Assembly (NCBI GenBank): GCA_012934845.2
Contig: WNNJ02001804.1
Coordinates: forward strand, 1-64,000
Source: Pomphorhynchus laevis
Taxonomy: Eukaryota; Acanthocephala; Palaeacanthocephala; Echinorhynchida; Pomphorhynchidae
Length of the DNA: 64,000 nt
Reading direction: 5' to 3'
The number at the start of each line of letters is the position of its first letter. Position 1 is the stretch's first letter. The notes beneath the pieces were generated by a model. That model saw only the letters and a list, made by a program, of their open reading frames with translations. It searched no databases and was not told the DNA's origin. Position numbers and translations under genes: made by a program. This document shows positions 10,701 to 18,312 of the stretch, one piece after another.

Positions 10701-12053
10701 ATTATATTAAATACGTTAGCTGAATTGATTATATAGTAGTGTTGATTCGTGTGCAGGTAAACTTGTTGACTTCGAAAGCGTTACCGAGCGTGTCACAGTT
10801 TGCCAGTATCCGAACATTTTAGTTGGTTATTTAAATGTTCGCAGTTATATATTACATTATTGAGAAAATTCGTTTCCAATCTGAATTATTACAAGAAGGC
10901 GAGGAAACAGGAATATTTATTTGATTAGAAAAATCCAATATTTCGACGGCATCGGCACGTCATCTTCAGGGGTGTAAGAAGTTATTATAACCCTGAAGAT
11001 GACGTGCCTTAGTGCCGTGGAAATATTGGATTTTTCTAATTAAATAAATATTCCTGTTTCCTCGCCTTCCTGTAAATAATTCGGATTGGAAACGAATTTT
11101 CTCTTTCGTTAAATATAAATGCTAATAAAGCGGACGAGTCGAGTGATCGTCAGCCAACATTAAAAGGACTAAAACGTGAAACGTAAGTATTAAATCAATA
11201 ACTGATGATGTCAATTACATGATTATATTCATATTATAAATATATAAATATTTTTTAAATTACTTTTATATTATATCCATATCATATAATTTTAATTTAT
11301 TATTTTTTATTAATTTAAAAATAAATTACTAAGATAAATAAACTAAAATAAATAATAATAGATTGTTAATAGATTATAATTTTCAAGTAAAAATGTAAAT
11401 ATTTGTATTTGAATAAGGAGAAGAAGTCATCAGTAGGAACTAGTATGTTATCGGATTTAATGTTAAGGTTTACAAAATAATTTTAATGTATCATATTTCT
11501 ATTATAAAGTAGTTCAGTAATGTGATTGGAATGTTAATCAATTTCCATACTTAGATGTATCGTTAAATGACTCTATTCTTAAATATGTTATCTGCTACTA
11601 AATAAGCAAGCCATTGAAAAATCTAGGATTTTTGTTTGAAGTTAGCCGCGCATCCGGCAATTTATCCGGGCAACATTTGGATATTTATATACCTGGATTG
11701 TGAGAGTAGACTTTTTTCAATCCTTTACGAGCTGAATCCTGTCCGCTACCTTCGTGATGATCATTGCCTGCACATTGATGAATAGCCCGACCGTCCAAAT
11801 GGACTGAATAGCTCTTTAAGCGTTTGATGAAGCCTCGCCCCAAACTACGTCTCCTTTTCTCACTTATTGTAGCAGATCTAGCGCCGATCGTATTAGCCTT
11901 TTTGCCGACGCTTGATGCGGCGTTTGTACCGTCACCGCCTCCTTCATTGAAATCGATCGCGTTGTGTAATTTATGTCCAGTATCGATTTCATCGTTCGGA
12001 ATCGATTCTGCTGCAATCACCTGTCGTTGTTCTTTTGCACCTGTACACCCCAT
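1728..12053 (-). CDS. Two-exon gene, unrecognised protein with myristoylation-type MGC start
   Basis: Coding segments are 12053-11693 and 2716-1728 (minus), giving 449 aa. Exon 1 starts at a true ATG and encodes MGCTGAKEQRQ, a classic N-myristoylation plus palmitoylation context, so membrane anchoring is likely. It ends CCA-G at a CCAG/GTATAT donor in phase 1. The last exon follows a TTCATTCTTCAG acceptor and opens with two bases, so the phases fit exactly. A basic patch (KRRRSLGRGF) lies in exon 1. The long exon has an acidic, Ser/Glu-rich middle, a basic RSLRAKFASLF segment, and ends MEFEYAD. Codon use is far less AT-biased than the surroundings, as expected for a conserved host gene. I do not recognise the family. 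The two exons could belong to different genes, or small exons between them could be missed. The 9-kb intron is filled with Penelope and LINE copies. The open frame of exon 2 has no ATG of its own, which supports splicing. Confidence 0.62.
2916..2996. repeat. Fold-back repeat with TTAGCGAAATATCA-type end
   Basis: GATATTTCGCTAAC, then GTTAGCATCTTCAGAAAAT, then a partly inverted CTTCAGAAAAG segment. The same module recurs at 32891-32994, 61629-61719 and 61960-62105. Sequences of the form CTGAAGATG...GCGAAATAT often mark ends of Penelope-like elements, so this is probably a detached terminus inside the host intron. Confidence 0.55.
3236..4345 (+). mobile_element. Penelope-like RT, rearranged copy with repeated C-terminal module
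   Basis: The RT core (about 3815-4110) reads QVKGVPIGGYSGPIIADLF and [11 protein letters not shown], the palm motifs of the YIDD-type Penelope-like reverse transcriptases. The downstream module [19 protein letters not shown]...RIATICNDI appears three times before the core (units of about 160 bp at 3357, 3520 and 3679) and once after it. One open frame, 3642-4322, runs through module, core and module. The usual order is core then module, so this copy is permuted or comes from a tandem array. The 5' part of the element and any nuclease are missing. RT type is confident; exact clade is not. Confidence 0.75.
4346..4800. mobile_element. Short Penelope-like RT pieces in both orientations
   Basis: A minus-strand piece (about 4321-4440) and a plus-strand piece (about 4460-4600) each encode part of the stretch around [17 protein letters not shown] and YLDMNIKL. 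They are separated by simple AT-rich sequence. No open frame of use remains. Confidence 0.6.
4830..5560 (-). mobile_element. Penelope element fragment with GIY-YIG nuclease region (inverted pair, left arm)
   Basis: The minus strand encodes KITEDINVIIYYKSRKLKDP, then GVVYQFKCPN and TYIGCTTQTINKR, the Penelope linker and the start of the GIY-YIG endonuclease fold. The same sequence is found in inverted orientation at 6241-7430, so the two form the arms of a large imperfect palindrome. The arms differ by scattered substitutions, so the duplication is not recent. Only the 3' part of the element is present. Confidence 0.75.
5561..6240. mobile_element. Centre of the inverted Penelope pair
   Basis: Scattered short inverted matches, for example the segment around 5630-5660 against 6095-6130 (containing TTGAACGAATA), show that the palindrome extends inward. 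The rest is decayed. No open reading frame is worth calling. Confidence 0.45.
6241..7430 (+). mobile_element. Penelope element fragment, right arm, split by a LINE
   Basis: Inverted counterpart of 4830-5560, read on the plus strand from about 6300 to 6540 and again from about 7000 to 7430. The break falls inside the GIY-YIG region and is filled by a CR1/L2-like LINE 3' end. The left arm gives the uninterrupted version, so the order of events is clear: Penelope copies first, LINE later. Confidence 0.7.
6565..6994 (+). mobile_element. 5'-truncated CR1/L2-like LINE, 3' end only
   Basis: Matches the end of the long LINE at 18313-21275 from GCCGTTCGAGTGCTT to the shared terminus GTAAGCGTGCGCC...CGCATTTGCCACGT. 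That covers the last part of the RT C-terminal region plus the short 3' UTR. It lies inside a Penelope GIY-YIG sequence. Any target duplication is at most a few bases. Confidence 0.8.
7500..8577 (-). mobile_element. 5'-truncated CR1/L2-like LINE, RT C-terminal half
   Basis: Reads on the minus strand from within the RT palm to the 3' terminus. Translated pieces include FHVMQYAGDILIYAH (YAGD where the sister copy at 18.3-21.3 kb has YADD) and SLNPDKSKIMWILPRS. The 3' end is the reverse complement of the family terminus ending GCCACG. The 5' end at 8577 abuts a Penelope-like RT copy, so one interrupted the other. Confidence 0.8.
8578..9270 (+). mobile_element. Penelope-like RT C-terminal part with 3' tail
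   Basis: An open frame (8622-9056) carries [52 protein letters not shown] and ends KFLWMDNKYYTLY. It is followed by the family 3' tail, with the GGGGCCGAAACCTGATAGC block at about 9180. The RT core upstream is cut off by the LINE at 7500-8577. Confidence 0.75.
9720..9960 (+). mobile_element. Penelope-like 3' tail, detached
   Basis: Starts with the last codons (GGATGGATAATAAATAATA), continues through AGAGGAAATACATC and the GC-rich structured block, and ends in the TCGTCTGTTATTTATTA segment. It contains the best-preserved copy of the pseudoknot described at 9816-9905. Confidence 0.75.
9816..9905 (+). ncRNA. Structured RNA block of the Penelope-like 3' tail (pseudoknot)
   Basis: Pairings seen directly: hairpin AAATACAT (9820-9827) with ATGTATTT (9835-9842); stem A GGCCCC (9843-9848) with GGGGCC (9874-9879); stem B CTGCTATGTT (9850-9859) with AGCATAGCAG (9890-9899, one G-U pair); outer GAGGAA (9816-9821) with TTCCTC (9900-9905). 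Stems A and B interleave (A B A' B'), which is a pseudoknot. Other copies, in either orientation, lie near 10403, 31620, 31800, 37065, 38581, 41465, 54918 and 61155. The hairpin keeps pairing through a change of A-T to G-C in the copies near 38.6 and 41.5 kb. The function is unknown. I call it a conserved structured element, not a known RNA class. Confidence 0.5.
9955..10730 (+). mobile_element. Penelope-like RT C-terminal module with 3' tail
   Basis: A frame at 10024-10365 encodes [27 protein letters not shown] and [11 protein letters not shown]. It is followed by a tail whose structured block is a variant (TATGGCAGAAACC instead of GGGGCCGAAACC). The tail continues with the AGTCAATT...AATTGACT hairpin at about 10535 and AT-rich 3' sequence. 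The RT palm is absent. Confidence 0.75.
10859..11108. repeat. Long inverted repeat, arms of about 115 bp, 18-bp spacer
   Basis: The left arm (10859-10972) and right arm (10991-11108) are reverse complements with only a few mismatches. Shared blocks are GAGGAAACAGGAATATTTAT, AAAAATCCAATATTTC and GCACGTCATCTTCAGGG. The inner ends read CTGAAGATGACGTGCC, the style of sequence found at Penelope termini, so this is likely two element ends meeting head to head. It could form a stable hairpin or cruciform. Confidence 0.85.
11109..11690. other. Intronic AT-rich sequence, nothing recognised
   Basis: Lies between the inverted repeat and the donor of exon 1 of the minus-strand gene. It has AT-rich low-complexity runs and no coding or repeat signature. 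Confidence 0.5.
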
Positions 12054-13130
12054 TGTAAAATCCAGTTATTAGCTTTTCCTGTTTTTGCAACACACAATTA
12101 TTATTATTATCGTAATGGCTGATTGTTTAACGTGGATGCGGCACAGCTACTTCTATTGCTACTGCAATCCCACACTCAAAAGCATTACAGAGTTAAAACA
12201 CTACGCACACACAAACTTCCGCAACACCCTCCTATACACACAATGATTGTCGCTTTTGTTTATGTTTGCTTATGTTTCTCGGTCGCAGTGCAATGCGGAA
12301 TAGATCGGCTGGATAATTTCGCCTTTTATTAAAAACACAGACAGCGCATATCGCAGCGACATTCTTCCTGCATTTGATTGCAGCGGCGCATTCAATGGCG
12401 GCGCACTTCAAAGATTCACAGACCAAACTGAAAGAAATCCGCTCTGATGCTCATGCGTCTGTGTTTTATCTATCAACGCATTTACAGCACACGTGTGGCA
12501 TTGAACGCGCGCCAATGCTCATTGCAAAATGATAAAATGTTGCACTGAGAGAAAGGTTGCTTTCTCTCTGTGTGTGCTTTCACTCAATGACACAATGAAC
12601 CTTATTTCAAATGAATATTTTCACAATACATTTTGCTGTCAATTTGAACTCGTCACAACACGTTAGATTGTCACTACCCTGTACATTTACAAGATTTGCA
12701 CCGAGAGATTGACTTGCATTCCGAAAAAAATACGACGGTTATTTTTATCAAGCTGAATGACCGGTATTGAACAATGCTTAACTTACGTCGTGTCTTATCA
12801 AAGTGGAAATTATGTGACTATACGCAGTGCCACAACTGCCCTCGTGTCAGTTTATATATGAGAATGAAACTGAACCCGTTATGGCCGCAAAATTACATAC
12901 GGCCAATCGTGATCTAAAGAACGACGCCAACCAAAAAGGGCATTTGACTTCCCATACGAAAATAGCTGAAGGACTAATTTGCCTCTGAACGATACACAAA
13001 TCAAATCACGACAAATTTAAACTTTTTTATTTATGTGATAGCTGGGATACGGCAATGTACGACGCTGCTCTACAAACCATTTTTTGTTATACTTTTATAA
13101 TCTTTAGACTTATTCTTTCGGCCCTTATCA
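12054..13130. other. 5' flank of the MGC gene, presumed promoter region
   Basis: Unique sequence, visibly richer in G and C than its surroundings, immediately upstream of the minus-strand ATG at 12053. Short open frames on both strands show no family features and look like by-products of the base composition. Promoter and 5' UTR probably lie here. I cannot point to a specific TATA or initiator. Confidence 0.4.
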
Positions 13131-13202
13131 GAAGTGGTACTAGTGATTAGAATGTTCAAAATACTATTATCATATTTACTAAAAGTATTTATCACCAAAG
13201 AA

Positions 13203-13815
13203 AGAACATTTTATTTGATTGCACCACGTACGGAGTTGAGGAATTATTTATTTCGATACGACAGTCATTTGACTCCGCCTTATACGCTGTTGAGGAAAAT
13301 AAGCGATTTCGATACGACAGTCATATTTGACTCCGCCATATACGCTGTTGAGGAATATAAGCGATTTCGATACGACAGTCATATTTGAATCCACCATATA
13401 CGCTGTTGAGGAAAATAAGCGATTTCGAGACGACAGTCATATTTGATAACGCCATATACGCTGTTGAAGACAATAAACGATTTCGATACGACAGTCATAT
13501 TTGAATCCACCATATACGCTGTTGAGTAATATAAGCGATTTCGAGACGACAGTCATATTTGACTCCACCATATACGCTGTTGAGGACAATAAGCGATTTC
13601 GATACGACAGTCATAAATGACTCCGCCATATACGCTGTTGATGAATACGAACCGAACCTTGTAGACAATTATATTTGACCGGGTGATACACGTAGTTGAA
13701 AAATAAGAGCCGAACCTGGTAGAACAGTTATTTTTAAGTGGACAATGTGGTTGAGAAATAAGAATCGAACTTAATAGGACAGTCATATTTAACTCCGCCA
13801 CATACGGATTTGATG
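13203..13815. repeat. 58-bp minisatellite, about ten units
   Basis: Units of 58 bp built on GATTTCGATACGACAGTCAT followed by TTGACTCCGCCATATACGCTG and TTGAGGA. Phase is regular at 13289, 13347, 13405 and on. Outer units, especially after 13630, are diverged, which is the usual pattern for an array homogenised from the centre. Short open frames across it are accidental. Confidence 0.9.
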
Positions 13816-13929
13816 AATATTATTAGTGTATATTATAATATTATTGGTGTATATAATACTATTATATTATATACATCAATATATTATATTATAAAAGCAT
13901 CGAATAAACTATCAATTCATAATATTAAT

Positions 13930-14275
13930 TTCATGTATTATATTTTATAGTAACCTAGTTTAAAATATTATCTTTAAAATTTTCCGCTTAAGGGTTTAAA
14001 TTAATTTTTAATATTGTGTTGATTTATATATTTTACTGTTTTCTGCTTGATGTTATTTTTATAGTAACCTAGTTTAAAATATGCATCTATTAAATTATTT
14101 AAATGATTTTGAAGAAAGCCAATATCATTACATATTGTTGCAATTCTTAAAATTTCATTATTTAATGTATTATATTTTATATTATATGGTATGCATGAAT
14201 GCTCATGCAAAAATATGTTTCTTGTAAATTTAAATATGTCATGTTTACGATATAAATTAATAGTAGTTCTATAAA
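13930..14275 (-). mobile_element. Penelope-like RT C-terminal module, inverted
   Basis: The minus strand encodes [35 protein letters not shown] and [14 protein letters not shown]. No RT palm or 3' tail is attached. It lies outside the host gene, next to the minisatellite. Confidence 0.7.
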
Positions 14276-15290
14276 ATTAATTTATTAATAAAAAATTAAA
14301 TTATTTTTAATAAATTAGTTTATTAAAAAATGAATTATTTATACCTTTTTATAAAGTGAAAATTTAAAATAAAATAACTAATTTCTATGAATTGACAAAT
14401 AAATAATATACGATATTATCTTCGAATTATGCGGCTGCAGCCTTCAAGATCAGCTTTCAACTTATTTTTGACTTTTTACATTTGTTTTTATTTTTATCGT
14501 TATTTAAAAAATTAGTCAAGATAAATAATTATAAATAATAAATAATTATAAATAATTGTTTTAAGATTTTATAAGATTTAATTTTGACTTTTTAACTATT
14601 CTAATTTAGTCGCACATTTTGTGTCTAACGAAATGATCTGATATTATTGCTGTCTATAAACATTATATTCTGATCTTCGTCGTCAATGCATTGTTTTCGA
14701 AAACCAGGTCTATCTATAGGTTATTTAAATTACTCGGTCTTTAAACGACAAGTGTTGAGTATGTGCACAAAGCAGGTCATCTTGCTAGTGAATATAAACT
14801 TCTATTCTTAGAGCGTGTCCATCACGAATTACACAATTCATGCGTGTTCATCATGGCTATTAGTGCATTAATACGAATATGTAAATGGCAAGAAGTGAAA
14901 TTATTATGACTTGCTAACGAAGTTTATAGTGCATTCACTAAATTAGTTTAACTTAAAATGATTTGACTATTTATTTTCTGTAAAACGATAACAAGTTTAG
15001 TTTAGTATATTTTATAATGACGCATTTTCATATTGGTGTACTTTAAAGTTTACGTTTTAGATTCATTTAGATTATACAGCACACATGAACGTTTCGTTGT
15101 TTGATAAAGTTACCTAATCATCTGGATTTTACGACATATAACCGCAATTCATTACGCAATTTTTAAAATCTATATTTATAAATAAATAAATAAAGACTTT
15201 GTTAACTAACACAGAAAACATCAAAAATAAATAGTGTAAGACATAATCAGAGTTCGACAATAATATCTTCATTGTTTTTTTTTCTTTGTC
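14276..15290. other. Intergenic sequence, nothing recognised
   Basis: AT-rich unique sequence without an open frame, splice-compatible exon or family repeat that I can identify. Confidence 0.45.
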
Positions 15291-15299
15291 TTCCCTGCA

Positions 15300-15480
15300 C
15301 TTACGGCCTCAAATGTAGGGGGATCTGAGCCCCCAACCGATCCAACATGCCGATATCCGACTGAACCACCCGGGGTTTTTCACCCCCCCCCCCCGAAGAG
15401 TCCAGTCGGCACGGACTATGCTGGGTAAACGAGAGACGAGGAGCTTAAGAATAAATCTATATTTACTGTACCCGACATTG
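15300..15480 (-). repeat. Possible tRNA-derived SINE
   Basis: On the minus strand, TGGTTCAGTCGG resembles a pol III A box, and GGGGGCTCAGATCCCCC resembles a B box in a perfect 5-bp T-stem with a 7-base loop, spaced as in a tRNA. The intervening part does not form an anticodon stem, so it is not a functional tRNA. A run of ten or more C follows at about 15390. A SINE head or a tRNA pseudogene fits best. No second copy is in this window. Confidence 0.4.
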
Positions 15481-15670
15481 CTACAACCCAATGGTTCCTA
15501 GCAGCGCAAAGAAATTAATGGAATTCAAAATTTGCAGAATTCCGGAGATAAAACGAATTGTGAATTTTTAGTGCAAAGTCAATCCTTGTTAGAAACTTTG
15601 GATAATAATTACTCGACTTAATGGGTTGATAATTGAACTTTCGAATGCGGGATTTTAAATCTACGTTAAT

Positions 15671-15803
<133 letters not shown>

Positions 15804-15920
15804 GGTTGTGGCAATGGCGCCGTTAGTAGTCAGGGTGTATGGAATTGGATATCATGAAGGAAGGATTCTGTAGCTGGTTTTCAATGCGAAAGTCACCTCG
15901 TGTGACCTAGCAACTATTCG

Positions 15921-15922
<2 letters not shown>

Positions 15923-15993
<71 letters not shown>
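15923..15993. repeat. (AT)n microsatellite, about 70 bp
   Basis: A second pure AT run, separated from the first by 124 bp of unique, higher-GC sequence. Confidence 0.98.
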
Positions 15994-15996
<3 letters not shown>

Positions 15997-15999
15997 TGG

Positions 16000-16616
16000 A
16001 TTAAGTATGATATTCACTAAATTATACAACGCAAAAGCCTGTTTGCTTCAGCAAATGCTTTTCGTAGATTTTGAAATTTATAGTTAATCATTAAATTTAT
16101 TTAATTCATCATTGTGCTTGCGTAGTAAGTTGATTGCCTTCTTACAGAATAGATATACAGCTGATGTTGCCTAGGCTACGCATATTTCAGAATTGAAAAG
16201 CTTTGTGCTGATTTTTGCCTTAGACCCTGACCGTTTTTTGTTGACTAGTTTTTAACTCTTTTTATTGTGATGCCCCTGTCTTGAGCTGTGTTATTTTGGT
16301 GGTCAATTTAATATCCATATTGTTGAGATTAAAAATAATATTATTTTTAATATATAATTATTAGTCTAATAAATATATACCAAATTACGTCATGCACGCT
16401 GTATTAATCGTCCTTTCGTACATTTTTCTTACCTGTTTTTGTTGGTGTAAAGTGCAGTATTTAATATTTAAATGAACATCTAAATTTAATTTTATTAAAA
16501 ATAATGTAATTAAATTTACAATTAAATTTATAGATTATGCCATAACACAATTAAACAAAGAAAGTTTTTACTGCATTCACAACAACACTTAATGTCACAT
16601 AATGCGTTACTTATAG
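16000..16616. other. Intergenic sequence, nothing recognised
   Basis: AT-rich sequence between the microsatellite and the Gypsy remains. An LTR might be expected near here, but I could not delimit one. Confidence 0.4.
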
Positions 16617-17186
16617 TCAATTGTTAGGACGCCACTCAACTGTGTTTAGTGATGGCGGTCGGTCACTGTTTGCGGTTAGGTTGCATGAACTATTGCCCAT
16701 TGATTGTGCCGCCGCTGCTGCCACATCTCTCCTTTCCCACTCTTCTGCGAGTTCATCGTAGCTGACTGGGTTTTTCCGACACCTCGTCCCCCTCCGAATC
16801 GTCTCCGAAAGTATTTGATCATTAAGTTCCTCACTCCCTGTTATTTCGGTTACTCCTCTATTAGTGTTCATCTCTTTATTTGTTCTTAGATCATCTGCAT
16901 GTCTTCGTCTTTCTCCATTTTGGGTGTTTACCACATATGAACCCCACCCAGTCCGGTCTATTATAGATCCAGGCTGCCATTGTCTAGTCAGTTGATTTCG
17001 TACCCACACTGCCTGATGTACGTCGAATTATCGTGGCCTCGCGTTAACGTCATGACGTTCTTTCTGTTTCTCTCTGTGACTTTGCAACGTAGTTTGTGTA
17101 GTTGGTCGTAGTCTGTCCCATATAGTTTTTATCCTTCTACCATACAGTAACTCCGCAGGTACTTTCCCCGTGCTACCCTTAGTGGC
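16617..17186 (-). mobile_element. Ty3/Gypsy fossil, integrase C-terminal portion
   Basis: Encodes the end of a Gypsy pol protein on the minus strand: the KVPAELLYGRR segment typical of integrase C-termini and a VRNQLTRQWQPG...HADDLR segment of the terminal domain. It is a broken fragment without recognisable LTRs, and lies head to head with the plus-strand Gypsy fragment that begins at about 17187. Confidence 0.75.
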
Positions 17187-18312
17187 CATCGTTTGGTCAT
17201 GGAAACCGGAGCATACGCAAGCATTTGAAAAAGTCAAGGAATCATTCATGGATGCTCGTATACTAAATAACTTCGACATTCACAAGGATGTTTACCTCAC
17301 ATGTGACGCGAGCGACAATGATTTGGGATCAATATTATTCCATAAAGACTCGAATCATGTTAAATTACCTGTAGCATACGCTTCCAGGACACTGAAGCCC
17401 AATGAAAAGGACTATGCCCAAGTGGAAAACGAAGGATTGGCAATAGTATTCGCGGTACGAAAATTTCATCAGTATATCGCCGGTAGAAGATTCATGCTAT
17501 GGAGCGATCACAGACCGCTTAAACACATTTTTGGAAAAGATCGAAATTTAAGCAAAATGACTAACCAGCGATTGATCAGATGGGCCCTAACCTTAGCACA
17601 GTACAACTATTAATTGAAATATATCGAGGGAAGGAAAAATACGATGGCTGATGTACTTTCTCGACTTCCGATTCATAACCCATTAGATACTGAAGAGAGT
17701 GAACAAGTCCATTTGCTACAAGATCACAACGCAGGAAAAATGCATCTGTCAATGGACGAAATCCGGAATGAAAGCATGCGGGATACAGAAACACAACAAA
17801 TAAAAAGATAAATCGAAAGTGGCTGGCCCAAACAATGCAACCAAATAATAACGATATACCATTCTAGGAAACACGAACTTTTAAACGAAAACGGTATTTT
17901 GTTATGGTTACAGCGCATTGTCATCCCGAGAAGCATTCGTTACAAAGATTTGGAAACACTCCACCTTGGACATCTAGAAATATCCGCAATGCGACATCTA
18001 GCGCGACTATATTGCTGGTTGCTTACTATAAATACAGATGTCGAGCAATGGGTAGATCGCTGTTCATTTTGTCAGAAACAACAACCGAAATCTGCCCACC
18101 AACCTCTACACCAATGGGATGTTCCTGCAGAAGTGTGGACTCGGATACACGTTGATTTTGCAGGCCCCGTTGATAAACAAATGTATTTGGCTCTAATCGA
18201 CGCTCAAAGTCATTGGCCAGAAATTATACCAGTACGTAGCACTAATGCTGTTGAAACAATAGCCGCTATACGTGAATTGTTAGCAAGGATGGGTATACCT
18301 CGTGAAACCTCG
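17187..18312 (+). mobile_element. Ty3/Gypsy fossil, RNase H and integrase N-terminal portion
   Basis: Plus-strand pol remnant. RNase H is recognisable from LTCDASDNDLGSILF and LWSDHRPLKHIFG, followed by a linker, an integrase zinc-binding region (HLGHL, CSFCQK) and the start of the integrase core (VDFAGPVD). It is broken, with a few breaks, and ends where the CR1/L2-like LINE begins. No LTRs were found. It is old enough to be rearranged, but its protein-level similarity is still clear. Confidence 0.85.

Noticed and set aside
12123-12426. Small open frames on both strands upstream of the MGC gene
   Set aside because: Overlapping on opposite strands, with no splice or family features. They reflect a local drop in stop codons.
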